DNA from: an uncultured Chitinophagaceae bacterium
GTDB lineage: Bacteria > Bacteroidota > Bacteroidia > Chitinophagales > Chitinophagaceae
Length of the DNA stretch: 64,000 bases
Direction of reading: 5' to 3'
NCBI GenBank assembly: GCA_936908745.1
Contig: CAKZFX010000015.1
Location: 124,001 to 188,000 of the forward strand
A model generated the notes under the pieces. That model was not told where the DNA came from. It saw only the letters and a list, made by a program, of their open reading frames with translations, and did not search any database. Made by a program: the position numbers and the translations under genes. Positions 42,678 to 51,911 of this stretch are shown here, piece after piece (positions within the stretch are counted from its first letter, which is position 1; each line of letters opens with the position of its first letter).

Positions 42678-45362
42678 TTATTTCATCTTGATACTAAAAA
42701 CATAATTACCCGAAGCCATTCTTTCCGGCGTAGCCTGGCCCGGCAAGTAAACAACTGCTTTTGCATTGGCAGGCACGGTTACCTGTAATTTAAAGTAACC
42801 ATCTTCAACTTTCCAGTCAGTTCGTACTTCGCCATAGGAAGACTGATACACTGTATTTGCAAATGTAATATCGCCCACAGGTTGTGGCCTTATTTCAATT
42901 TCTTTATACCCTGCAGCGTTGGTTGACTGCCGGATGCCGCCAACCGTCGTATAAAACCACTCCATCAAATGGCCCAACATGAAATGGTTATTGCTCACCA
43001 CCGGCGAAGCCAGCCATGATTCTGTCAACGCTGTTGCCCCTTTTGCGAGTTGATAACCATAACCCGGCACATCGCTCCGGTTGTTCATTTTATAGACCAC
43101 TTCGTTGTTTCCTGATTCACTTAACACTTTCAGCAGGTGATGAAAACCAATGTCGCCGCTGGTCAGCGCATAGTTGCGTTGCTCTATATCTTTTACAATA
43201 TTTTTAATAACAGCCTCTTTATTTCTTGCGTCCACGAGATCAAAGCTAACGGCCATGGCATTCGACGTCTGGCTGCCGCTTCCGTATTGCTGTGTTTGCG
43301 GATTGAAATACATTTTATTAAACGCCGTTTTCACCGTGTCGGCCCATGCTTCATAATCCATCGCATCTTTTTTCTTGCCTAGCAGCGTAGCCACCTTATT
43401 CATCGTTTTTAAATCATGGTAATAATAAGCCGTTGCTGTCAATCCCATGGGTGTCAGTTGGCAAAAACCGGGACGATCAGGGCCGAGGTCGTACCAATCG
43501 CTCAAACCATACATGAGCAAATAACTACTGTCTTTGCTGCGCAGGTATTGTATATATTTTTGCATGGCGGCATAATTCTGTTTCAGCGCATCTTTATCGC
43601 CATACCATTGATATAAATTCCAGGGCATCAGCACCACGTTGCTCCCCCACTCTGGGGAGTCACGGAAATAGCCATTGGCAAAATGCATCTCTGTATATTC
43701 AGGGATGGTGGAAGGCACTAAGCCATTAGCATTCTGTTCCACCCGTATGTCAGTCATTATCTTTTTACTCAATGCGTGAATATCATAATTGTATTGCAGC
43801 GCATTGCCCATCAGGTGCAATTGTTCCTGCCAGCCGAGGCGTTCACGATGCGGACAATCGGTAAACACACTTTGCATATTACTATTCACCGCCCATTTGA
43901 TAAGTTGGAACGTTTGGTTAAACAACTCATTGGAACAAGAGAAAGAGCCTGCACCTGCTGCGCTGCTTCTTGTATGCAATGCTTTTATTGAATTAATTTT
44001 TGTAGTTGTCGTCCCGTTATTTGCCCCTGGCAAAACATCCACTTGTACATAACGAAACCCGTAATACGTAAACCGTGGTTGCCATTCCTCTGTTCCATTT
44101 CCTTTCAGCACATAAATAAAAAAACTGGGGCTGCCCGTTGCTTTCTGGTTCACCGTTCCGTCTTCTTTTAGTAATTCGCCGCAGGTTATTTTGATCGTGT
44201 CGCCCCGCTGACCTTCCACTCTTATTGCCGGTATGCCCGACATATTTTGTCCAAAGTCATATACCCATGAGTTCTTGTTGATCTCATTTTGTTTAACAGG
44301 ATTAAACTCCTGCATCACTTTCACCGGCGGTGCTGTTTGTGAAACTAACGGATGGCCCGTGGCAATTACTGATTTTTTCCACTGCCTGTCATCAAAGCCG
44401 GGTTCGTTCCAGCCTTGCTGTTCCAATGTGGCATCATAATTTTCACCGCCATAGATACTTGAATAAGTGATTGGCGATGGAGCTGCTTTCCAGCTTTCGT
44501 CGGTTACGATCACAGCAGACGTGCCATCTGTATATTCAACCAGGATCTTTGCGATCAGCTTTGGATAACCGTAAGCACCGGTCATTTTGCGGTAGCGTTC
44601 ACCAGGAATATAATAAAACCCGTTCCCCAACATCACGCCGATGGTATTTTCACCTTGCTTTAGTTGGTTAGTAATATCAAATGTTACATACTGTACCTGC
44701 TTATTATATTTTGTCCAGCCCGGATCTAAAAAATGATCACCGGTTTTTTTTCCATTGATGCTTAATTCAAAATGGCCAAGACCACAAACAAAAGCAGTTG
44801 CCTGTTTTATTTTTTTTGTTACCAATAAATTTTTACGAAACAACGGCAACACATCCGGTCTCCTGCCCCATTCTTTTTTTCCACTGCCATGTGCTGCCGG
44901 AACGATGATTGAACTGTCGGCTATGTTTTCATACGCAATCCATTTGGCCTTGCTCCAGTCAGTGGGGTTTAATAATCCCATTTGCCAAAATGAAATCGCA
45001 CTTTCTGCTTTATTGCCTTTCTTATCCCACACCTGTACTTTCCAATAGTATTTTTTTGCCGGCTGCAATACTTTACCTGCATAATCAACCTGTATCGAAG
45101 CAGAAGAATTTATCTTTTTAGAATCCCATATATTGCCTTTGCCTGTTTTCAACACTGCTTCATTATCCGCCACCAAAATTCGATAGGCCACCTGCAGCAC
45201 GTTTTGCTGTTTTGATTGCAATTGCCAGCTCAACGCCGGATGTGGCGCATCAACACCCAAGGGATTGACCGAACTTTCACAACGAAGACCAGTAATAGCT
45301 AACTGCTGTGCATTCAACTGCACACACAATGAGGTCATTAGCAGTATTAAGATTTCTTTCAC
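42678..45362 (-). CDS. GH78 alpha-L-rhamnosidase
   Basis: 894 residues with a signal peptide (ending LNAQ, residue 18). It has the GH78 order: Ig-like N-terminal domain starting ITGLRCESSVNPLGVDAPHPALSWQLQS, carbohydrate-binding jelly rolls, an (alpha/alpha)6 barrel with VFTDCPHRERLGWQEQ in place of the more common DCPQRxER, GATALTESW with the second glutamate, and a C-terminal sandwich. It removes terminal alpha-L-rhamnose. It is a full-length paralogue of the N-terminal part of 15954-19745 but has no propeller. The RLGWQEQ variant of the catalytic motif suggests a different subgroup. Confidence 0.9.
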   Translation of the reverse strand: MKEILILLMTSLCVQLNAQQLAITGLRCESSVNPLGVDAPHPALSWQLQSKQQNVLQVAYRILVADNEAVLKTGKGNIWDSKKINSSASIQVDYAGKVLQPAKKYYWKVQVWDKKGNKAESAISFWQMGLLNPTDWSKAKWIAYENIADSSIIVPAAHGSGKKEWGRRPDVLPLFRKNLLVTKKIKQATAFVCGLGHFELSINGKKTGDHFLDPGWTKYNKQVQYVTFDITNQLKQGENTIGVMLGNGFYYIPGERYRKMTGAYGYPKLIAKILVEYTDGTSAVIVTDESWKAAPSPITYSSIYGGENYDATLEQQGWNEPGFDDRQWKKSVIATGHPLVSQTAPPVKVMQEFNPVKQNEINKNSWVYDFGQNMSGIPAIRVEGQRGDTIKITCGELLKEDGTVNQKATGSPSFFIYVLKGNGTEEWQPRFTYYGFRYVQVDVLPGANNGTTTTKINSIKALHTRSSAAGAGSFSCSNELFNQTFQLIKWAVNSNMQSVFTDCPHRERLGWQEQLHLMGNALQYNYDIHALSKKIMTDIRVEQNANGLVPSTIPEYTEMHFANGYFRDSPEWGSNVVLMPWNLYQWYGDKDALKQNYAAMQKYIQYLRSKDSSYLLMYGLSDWYDLGPDRPGFCQLTPMGLTATAYYYHDLKTMNKVATLLGKKKDAMDYEAWADTVKTAFNKMYFNPQTQQYGSGSQTSNAMAVSFDLVDARNKEAVIKNIVKDIEQRNYALTSGDIGFHHLLKVLSESGNNEVVYKMNNRSDVPGYGYQLAKGATALTESWLASPVVSNNHFMLGHLMEWFYTTVGGIRQSTNAAGYKEIEIRPQPVGDITFANTVYQSSYGEVRTDWKVEDGYFKLQVTVPANAKAVVYLPGQATPERMASGNYVFSIKMK

Positions 45363-45420
45363 TATATTTTTAAGTAACTTTATTGTTTACACTTTTCCGA
45401 ATTCATTCGATTCCACGAAA

Positions 45421-45487
45421 CGTCCCTACGGGACGAGACCTTTCACCCTGCAATTCTTCCTAGTCTATAAAACGTTCCTACGGAACG
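45421..45487. repeat. Pair of related hairpins with compensatory changes
   Basis: CGTCCCTACGGGACG (45421-45435) and CGTTCCTACGGAACG (45473-45487) each fold into a 6-bp stem with a TAC loop, 52 bp apart, both followed by AGAC. They differ by C-G to T-A at one paired position, which keeps the stem. This resembles the small mobile hairpin repeats (REP-like) of Bacteroidota. The remainder of the 204-bp gap is a CGACTC-type repeat (45519-45561). Confidence 0.65.
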
Positions 45488-45518
45488 AGACTGTCATTGC
45501 TGTTGTCTTTACTATAGA

Positions 45519-45561
45519 TTCCTGACTATCAACTCTCGACTCCTGACTCCCGACTAAAGAC
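45519..45561. repeat. CGACTCCTGACTCCCGACT-type short repeat
   Basis: Degenerate units of TGACTCCCGACT occupy the end of the gap before the GH2 gene. The same type fills 51870-51907. Confidence 0.55.
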
Positions 45562-45566
45562 TCTCT

Positions 45567-48500
45567 CTACTGAACCTCAATTCCCGACACCCCCAATCCT
45601 TTCCCATTTTCCAATTCCAGTTTCACCCTATAATTTCCCGCATTGATCTGCGAGCCTGTATTCACCGTGAACTGATTCCATTTGCCCGCCTTTGTAAAAC
45701 CAAACTGAACATTTTCCTCCATCATCCTGTTCCCTGCTGCATCGTACAGGAATAGTTTGCCTTTCAACACCTGCTCCTTATCATAAAAGTATTTAACTGT
45801 TATGGAATAAATATCACCCACACCTGTTTGCACCGGCCATTCAATCACCGCTTTTTCGTTTGCCTGCACAAGAGCGCATAAACGCCCGTTCACCGAATCT
45901 TTTGTTACCGCTTTATTCACTATCGCCACATTTGTACGATAAGGCGTCACCACTTTCAGATCATACGCTGGCTGCATGTTATTAACCCGAACAGATGCAA
46001 TGATATTTTCCGGCAGTCCATCAAGGCTTATCCTGACGTCCTTTTCAAATCGTTTTTTATAAACCGTATAAAAGGTCCCGCCTTTTTCATCCGTTACTAT
46101 TTGAGTTCCTGTGTTTTCAAAATCATTTAAAACAGATGGCTTAGGCATTGCTTTTTTGATACCAACAAAAACATTCGTAGCCACGGGATATTGCACCGTA
46201 ATACTGCCACCGGTCAGTTTGTTACGGAAGCTGATCCAGTCAGCGCCATACAAATCAGAAGGAAGAGCATTAAAAGTAATCGTATCGCCGAGGTATTGCT
46301 TATCGCCAATATCCATCCATGTTTTTCTTTCAAACTCGTAAAGTGACTTACCCATTTCATCTGCTTCCTTGATCTTTGAATGTTGCGAAGCAATGGCAAA
46401 GGCCGAGATCACAGCTTGGCCTGCTTTTGTTTCAGGAAACGTGATAACCAATTTTCCCCTGCTTGCTTTTGCTTTCACCGTTTTCTTCAATACCCTATTC
46501 GTTCCGGCTTCGCTCCAGATATCGAGATCATCCAAAATAACTTTCCCGTTTATCGCCACATCAAATACCCGCATGCCTTTTGCATCGACGCCGCCACCGA
46601 TACCCAGCCAGGGTTCGATAAAGTATAATTCAACAAGATATTCTCCATCGTAGGCAGGCACTTCAAAACCCAGGTCCTGTTTTCCATAACGGAAACTTTG
46701 AAACAGCTTCCAGTCTTTTGTTCCTTTCAGCGGGCTGAAGGTTCTTCGCTGGCTCGCAAGGTTGGCAGGCAATTCAGGAAATCTTCTTGTCCATGAACGT
46801 GTATAGGCCTGATCATCTTCCCAGCGTCTCCCGTTTTCATCTATATAATCAGCGCCGCCGCAGTTGATACGTTTTTCATAGGTATAACCGGCTTGCGGCT
46901 TTGTTATATTCGTTGCACCTGCATACAGGTTTGTATAATGTGGCGCAGGCGGTAAATGATTGAGTACAATTGTATCCGCTACCACTTTTTTTCCATTCAC
47001 ATAACCTTCAGCATATAACACATTGTAACGTATCTCCACATTGTCCCATTGAAAATGCGTCCCAATGCCATTTCTTTTTCGCTTTCCTAATGATGATCCG
47101 TTTACATCATTAAACAATTCTACTTCGTCACAATTACTATAAACATAAATGCTGTCTTTAATCCCTGCTGTCATCCAGCGGTTGGGCCATGTATGCGAAA
47201 CAATATAAACCATCGGTGCTGTTTCCTTTGGCGCATAATTGCTGCGATACATATAGTAAGCATCGGTTGGTTCTTCCCATGGCGTCAATAAACCTTTATA
47301 GTTGACAGGGCCGATACGGTCCATCTCCCGCAAACCTTCTCCACCCTGCACACGCCCCGGATTATCATGTGAAGTCAACAGCCAGAAGAAATGACCCGCT
47401 GCGCTGTCCTTTACCTTTTCAGCCAATCTGACTTTTTGTTCCATCAGTTGCACCATGCGGTCTTCACTGTAAACGCCGTTTTGCACAAATCCGCCTTCGG
47501 TGTGCAGGTCAATGGTGCGCCAGGCACCATACTCACCGATCAGCACTTGTTTTTTTACATCTTTATCATACATCGCAGGATTGCCGCCATAGGTTCCTGT
47601 CCAGTTTTGCGGCACATCCCAATCCGTTCCCGTTCCGCCGTTACAGGTCGTTACCAAACGTTGTGATGAAGCGGTCGGGTCTAATGAGCGGATCAATTCA
47701 GTGCATTCTTTGGCAAAATCCGTTGGCAGTTTACTTTCATTTTGCAAACCCCATAAAATAACGGAAGGGTCATTACGTCGTTCGATCACCCATTCTTTCA
47801 GCAATTGTTTAAAATTGTCCCTGAATTCTTTTGTATCATACCATACATGTGCACTCAACTGTGTCCACCAAAGAATTCCCTTTTCATTAAAAAGTTTTCC
47901 ATACAATAAATTATGCGGTTGGTGACCATCACGGAATGCGTTAAAGCCTGCGGCCTGTATCCATTTTATTCTTGACTGTATTTGTTCAGGGCTGAAGGCA
48001 TGGCTTTGTCCGAGTATATGTTCATATTCAGCGATACCATTGAGAAAAACAGGCTCACCGTTGAGGAAAAACTGGTTGGTCGGGTTTTCCCAGTTGATCG
48101 TACGGAAACCAAAGTCAGTGATTGTTTTATCCAGCACAACATTGTTTTCTTTGACAATGGAAACAATTTTATAGAGATAGGGATTTTTAACCGACCATAA
48201 AACAGGATTGCTGACTTTAATACCTGTTGATAAAAGAGCCATTGAATCTTTTGCCCGCATCTGCACGGGAAGCTTTGTTGCAAACTGCGCTACTATTTTC
48301 CCTGATACATCCTGCAGTTGCTGAACTAACTGCACATTTCTTTTCCCTGGCGAATAGTTTTTAAAAGTGGTGTTGACCCACAATGTAGCTTGTTCTTTTT
48401 CGATCGTAGCCCATGCATGCACACCAAAGGGTTCAATGCGAACATCGTTCGTCACGATCAAATGAACAGGCCGGAAAATGCCCATCGGTTGTGAGCCTTC

Positions 48501-48974
48501 AGAAAAACCTCTTTCATCGCTGCAACCGCCGCAAACCCAGGGAAGGTTTTGGATATTGGCAGGATGTGAAGCCTTTACCGTCAATTCATTTTTGCTACCA
48601 TCTGTTTTCAGCTGATCCGTAATGTCGATAGTAAAAGTGGTGCGCCCGCCACTGTGTTGCCCTACTTTTTTATCATTTAAAAAAACTTCTGCATAAGAAC
48701 CGACACCCTCAAAAAATAAAAAGAACCGTTTACCTGTTTTTGACTGTTTGATCTTTATTTCCTTCCGGTACTCCGCATCACCGTGCAGGTTGCCGTGTAA
48801 TAAACGCCGGTAGCCATAATAATCGTCCCAATTGTGCGGAACGTTTACTTTTTTCCAATCCTTATTATTAATAGTTGTGAGCCAGCCGGCATGAAGATCA
48901 ATATCCTGGCGTTGTGCATGAGAAGTAGCCCACAAAGACACAAAGACCACAAAGAGACAGAGTGACCTTTGCGC
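45567..48974 (-). CDS. Multidomain GH2 glycosidase with malectin-like and C-terminal beta domains
   Basis: I take MAQRSLCLFVVFVSLWATSHAQ (start 48974) as the beginning, because the ATG at 49022 lies inside the GH95 gene and adds a charged segment (FNRKDAMAQR) made of dispersed repeat. The full open frame has 1151 codons. In that numbering the jelly roll, Ig and TIM barrel occupy about 40-600. Acid/base Glu 429 in VILWGLQNES and nucleophile Glu 497 in VLIGEYGAW are present; the usual WSIGNE is replaced by WGLQNE. A malectin-type domain (NCGGADYIDENGRRWEDD) spans about 690-870, and further beta domains follow. Substrate unknown; beta-galactosidase or beta-glucuronidase activity would be usual. 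Confidence 0.85.
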   Translation of the reverse strand, partial: AQRSLCLFVVFVSLWATSHAQRQDIDLHAGWLTTINNKDWKKVNVPHNWDDYYGYRRLLHGNLHGDAEYRKEIKIKQSKTGKRFFLFFEGVGSYAEVFLNDKKVGQHSGGRTTFTIDITDQLKTDGSKNELTVKASHPANIQNLPWVCGGCSDERGFSEGSQPMGIFRPVHLIVTNDVRIEPFGVHAWATIEKEQATLWVNTTFKNYSPGKRNVQLVQQLQDVSGKIVAQFATKLPVQMRAKDSMALLSTGIKVSNPVLWSVKNPYLYKIVSIVKENNVVLDKTITDFGFRTINWENPTNQFFLNGEPVFLNGIAEYEHILGQSHAFSPEQIQSRIKWIQAAGFNAFRDGHQPHNLLYGKLFNEKGILWWTQLSAHVWYDTKEFRDNFKQLLKEWVIERRNDPSVILWGLQNESKLPTDFAKECTELIRSLDPTASSQRLVTTCNGGTGTDWDVPQNWTGTYGGNPAMYDKDVKKQVLIGEYGAWRTIDLHTEGGFVQNGVYSEDRMVQLMEQKVRLAEKVKDSAAGHFFWLLTSHDNPGRVQGGEGLREMDRIGPVNYKGLLTPWEEPTDAYYMYRSNYAPKETAPMVYIVSHTWPNRWMTAGIKDSIYVYSNCDEVELFNDVNGSSLGKRKRNGIGTHFQWDNVEIRYNVLYAEGYVNGKKVVADTIVLNHLPPAPHYTNLYAGATNITKPQAGYTYEKRINCGGADYIDENGRRWEDDQAYTRSWTRRFPELPANLASQRRTFSPLKGTKDWKLFQSFRYGKQDLGFEVPAYDGEYLVELYFIEPWLGIGGGVDAKGMRVFDVAINGKVILDDLDIWSEAGTNRVLKKTVKAKASRGKLVITFPETKAGQAVISAFAIASQHSKIKEADEMGKSLYEFERKTWMDIGDKQYLGDTITFNALPSDLYGADWISFRNKLTGGSITVQYPVATNVFVGIKKAMPKPSVLNDFENTGTQIVTDEKGGTFYTVYKKRFEKDVRISLDGLPENIIASVRVNNMQPAYDLKVVTPYRTNVAIVNKAVTKDSVNGRLCALVQANEKAVIEWPVQTGVGDIYSITVKYFYDKEQVLKGKLFLYDAAGNRMMEENVQFGFTKAGKWNQFTVNTGSQINAGNYRVKLELENGKGLGVSGIEVQ

Positions 48975-48994
48975 CATAGCGTCTTTGCGGTTAA
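48928..48994. repeat. CACAAAGACAC-type dispersed repeat with GCGTCTTTGCGG tail
   Basis: CCCACAAAGACACAAAGACC and the following bases up to GTCTTTGCGGTTAAA encode FNRKDAMAQRSLCLFVVFVSLW on the minus strand. This is the most complete copy of the repeat seen at 24097-24131 and 28329-28357. Confidence 0.65.
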
Positions 48995-48999
48995 ACCAT

Positions 49000-51819
49000 T
49001 TATTTTTTCTCCAACGATCCATTCAGCTTATAAATACCGTTTTTAGTTGTTGAAATTGCTTTCACGATTCCCTCATAACGAAGCAGCAATGGTTTACCTG
49101 CTTTGGAAACAATTTTTAATTCCTGTAATTGCCCATTGCTCCATTTTATATCCAATACAAAACCACCTCTTGCACAAATACCCTTTACTTCACCCGACCC
49201 AAATGCTGCAGGTAATGCCGGTAAAATATCAATGTACTTTGTATGACTTTGCACCAGCATTTCGCCAATGCCCGCCGCACCGCCAAAGTTGCCATCAATC
49301 TGGAAAGGCGGATGTGCATCAAATAAGTTAGGATAACTGCCTGCGCCGCTCTTCACCGGGCTGATCAGCATTTTAACCATTGTTAATGCATGCTCCGCAT
49401 CTTTAAACCGTGCCCAGCAGTTGATCTTCCAGCCGAGGCTCCAGCCGGTGGCTTCATCGCCACGGAATAGTAAGGATTGTTTGGCCGCATTCATCAATGC
49501 AGGTGATTCGTCATAATTGATCTCGCTGCCGGGATACATGCCCCACAAATGTGAAATATGACGATGCTTGTTATCGGGCCTGTCAACATCCTGCACCCAC
49601 TCCTGCAATTGGCCATACTTGCCAATTTGATTGGGAGCGATCTGTTTATATTTTTCTTTCAGTGTATTGCGCAGCGCAACATCTGTATTCAGCAACTCGC
49701 TTGCCTCGATCACATTTTTAAACAAGCTGCGGATGACCTGGTGATCCATTGTTGGCCCTGCCACTAATCCGCCTTGCTCCGGCGAATTAGACGGCGTGCT
49801 GATGAGGTAACCCGTTACCGGGTCTTTGATCAAAAAACTATTGAAGAACAAAGCCGCTTCTTTCATGATTGGGTAAGCCTTATTCTTTAGAAAATTTTTA
49901 TCCTGTGTAAATAAATAGCGTTCCCACAAATGCTGGCAAAGCCATGCGCCACCCGTCACCCAGATACCATGATTGGATGCATTGATCGGTGCTGTGCCTC
50001 TCCACAAGTCTGTATTGTGATGCAATACCCAGCCCGGTGCATTGTAATATTCTTTGGCCGTCTCTTTTCCTGTTTGTGATAATTCCGTTATCATATCAAA
50101 CAGTGGTTCGTGCATCGGTGAAAGATTCAATAACTCTGCCGGCCAGTAATTCATTTCCGCATTGATATTTGTTGTGTACTTACTTCCCCATGGCGGATTC
50201 GTTAAATCATTCCAGATGCCTTGCAGGTTGGCCGGTCTTGTGCCGGGACGTGAAGAAGATATCAGCAGGTAACGGCCATATTGCAAATACAAAGCAGCAA
50301 AAGAAGGATCGTCGCCATTGGCAAATTTTGCGAGGCGTTCAATAGTTGGCCGGTCTTTATTATCAGGCGAAAGCTCTGCAGGATCATTTACGGACCGTGG
50401 TTTATTTAAAACAATTGAAAACGTATTGAACCATTGCTGGTATTCTTTGATATGTGCCGATTTTATTTGTTCATATGTTTTGCCTTGTAAAGATTTTAAC
50501 GCATTCAAACAAGGAAGCGCCGCATTGCCAGAAACATTCTTATAATTGACATAGTTAGTTCCCGCAGTTAAATAAATCGTTGCTTCATCTGCATTTTTTA
50601 CCACCACACGGGAATCATTGACCGATACAGAGCCGCCTTTGGCACGAACTTCCATATAACTATCTCCTTTCAGCACACCTGTTCTTACTTTAACGGAAAG
50701 AACGAGTACTCCATTACTCATCCATGTTTTATAATTCCGGTGCGGGCTGCTCAGTTCGGCTGTAAAACTGATGCTTGCTTTTTTATCTGCAGACAAATGT
50801 GTCACCAATACCTGGTTTGGCGCTGAAACAAAATATTCTCTTTTATAATTCACCCCATCGAGCGAGTAAGAAGTTGTTGCCACCGCATTTGAAATATCCA
50901 GTTCACGTTTGTAGTTGGTATAATTCTTTGAATTGTTAAATAACAAATTCAAATCGCCAAAAGGCTGGTAGTCGGCCTGGTAAGTGCCGACAGGCGGCGG
51001 ATCATCATTCAATACAAAATATTTCCATAAACCATTTAATGATGTTTTTTGCTTCTCATTGCCTGCGGGATAAAACCCAATATGATTCACCGTGTCTTTG
51101 TACCCATAAATACCGCCTTTGTTAGAAAAATTCAGCACAAGGATAGCGATGCTGTTTGTACCCCTGTGCAAAATATGTTTTGGCACGGTGTATTTTCTTC
51201 CTTCGGTGTTTTGCTGGCTACCCACCAGCTTTCCATTGATATAGGTATAATCCCAATCACGGATGCGGTTGAAGTCAAATACCATATCGGCTTCATTCCA
51301 TGTATCGGGCAATGTAAAGTTTGTACGCAACCACACCGCCCCATCCAATGCTTCAAAGCCAACCGTTTCCCAACCATCCCAGCTTGGTACAGTCATTACT
51401 GACCATTTGCTGTCGTCAAAATTTTCAGCAGCATACTTTGTACCAGATGTCATACTCGCAATCCAATCCGTTCGTTCCGCCTCAAAACTTTTCATTCCCA
51501 TGAATTGCTCGCCGGCCAATGCTTCGGCTTCCTTTTGTTTTCCCTGGAATAACAACTGGCGGATCGTATCTAAGTATTTGTAAGCGCCTTTGCGATTGTA
51601 TTCTCTTGGCCCGCCCGACCACAATGTTTCTTCATTGAACTGAATCCGATCATTCTCCACGCCGCCAAACAGCATCGCACCGATACGACCATTCCCTACC
51701 GGCAAAGCCTCCGTCCATTTCACAGCCGGCTTATCATACCACAGTTTTAAATCCTGCGCTGGCAATTGCAACGAAGCGATCACTGCGATCATGACGACGA
51801 TATATTTCTTATACAGCAT
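49000..51819 (-). CDS. GH95 alpha-L-fucosidase/galactosidase with an inserted jelly-roll domain
   Basis: 939 residues; signal peptide ends LPAQ (residue 22). The GH95 N-terminal domain (LWYDKPAVKWTEALPVGNGRIGAMLFGG) is interrupted at about residues 111-280 by a beta-galactosidase-type sugar-binding jelly roll (VWLRTNFTLP, YTYINGKLVGS, NSIAILVLNF). The GH95 fold then resumes at NSKNYTNYKRELDISNAV. The (alpha/alpha)6 barrel shows NINAEMNYWP, HLWERYLF with the acid glutamate, and FQIDGNFGGAAGIGEM with the base aspartate. GH95 enzymes release alpha-L-fucose or alpha-L-galactose; RG-II contains both. Its stop lies 25 bp before the start I choose for the downstream GH2. Confidence 0.88.
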   Translation of the reverse strand: MLYKKYIVVMIAVIASLQLPAQDLKLWYDKPAVKWTEALPVGNGRIGAMLFGGVENDRIQFNEETLWSGGPREYNRKGAYKYLDTIRQLLFQGKQKEAEALAGEQFMGMKSFEAERTDWIASMTSGTKYAAENFDDSKWSVMTVPSWDGWETVGFEALDGAVWLRTNFTLPDTWNEADMVFDFNRIRDWDYTYINGKLVGSQQNTEGRKYTVPKHILHRGTNSIAILVLNFSNKGGIYGYKDTVNHIGFYPAGNEKQKTSLNGLWKYFVLNDDPPPVGTYQADYQPFGDLNLLFNNSKNYTNYKRELDISNAVATTSYSLDGVNYKREYFVSAPNQVLVTHLSADKKASISFTAELSSPHRNYKTWMSNGVLVLSVKVRTGVLKGDSYMEVRAKGGSVSVNDSRVVVKNADEATIYLTAGTNYVNYKNVSGNAALPCLNALKSLQGKTYEQIKSAHIKEYQQWFNTFSIVLNKPRSVNDPAELSPDNKDRPTIERLAKFANGDDPSFAALYLQYGRYLLISSSRPGTRPANLQGIWNDLTNPPWGSKYTTNINAEMNYWPAELLNLSPMHEPLFDMITELSQTGKETAKEYYNAPGWVLHHNTDLWRGTAPINASNHGIWVTGGAWLCQHLWERYLFTQDKNFLKNKAYPIMKEAALFFNSFLIKDPVTGYLISTPSNSPEQGGLVAGPTMDHQVIRSLFKNVIEASELLNTDVALRNTLKEKYKQIAPNQIGKYGQLQEWVQDVDRPDNKHRHISHLWGMYPGSEINYDESPALMNAAKQSLLFRGDEATGWSLGWKINCWARFKDAEHALTMVKMLISPVKSGAGSYPNLFDAHPPFQIDGNFGGAAGIGEMLVQSHTKYIDILPALPAAFGSGEVKGICARGGFVLDIKWSNGQLQELKIVSKAGKPLLLRYEGIVKAISTTKNGIYKLNGSLEKK

Positions 51820-51869
51820 TGTATTCTTTTATCTTACATGGCCATAGTTCGCCCGTCGCAACTTTATTC

Positions 51870-51907
51870 GTGACTAACGACTCCCGACTATTGACTCCCG
51901 ACTAATA
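51870..51907. repeat. CGACTCCCGACTATTGACT-type short repeat
   Basis: Degenerate tandem units of the same type as 45519-45561, filling the gap between the 885-residue gene and the GH95 gene. Confidence 0.55.
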
Positions 51908-51911
51908 GTTC

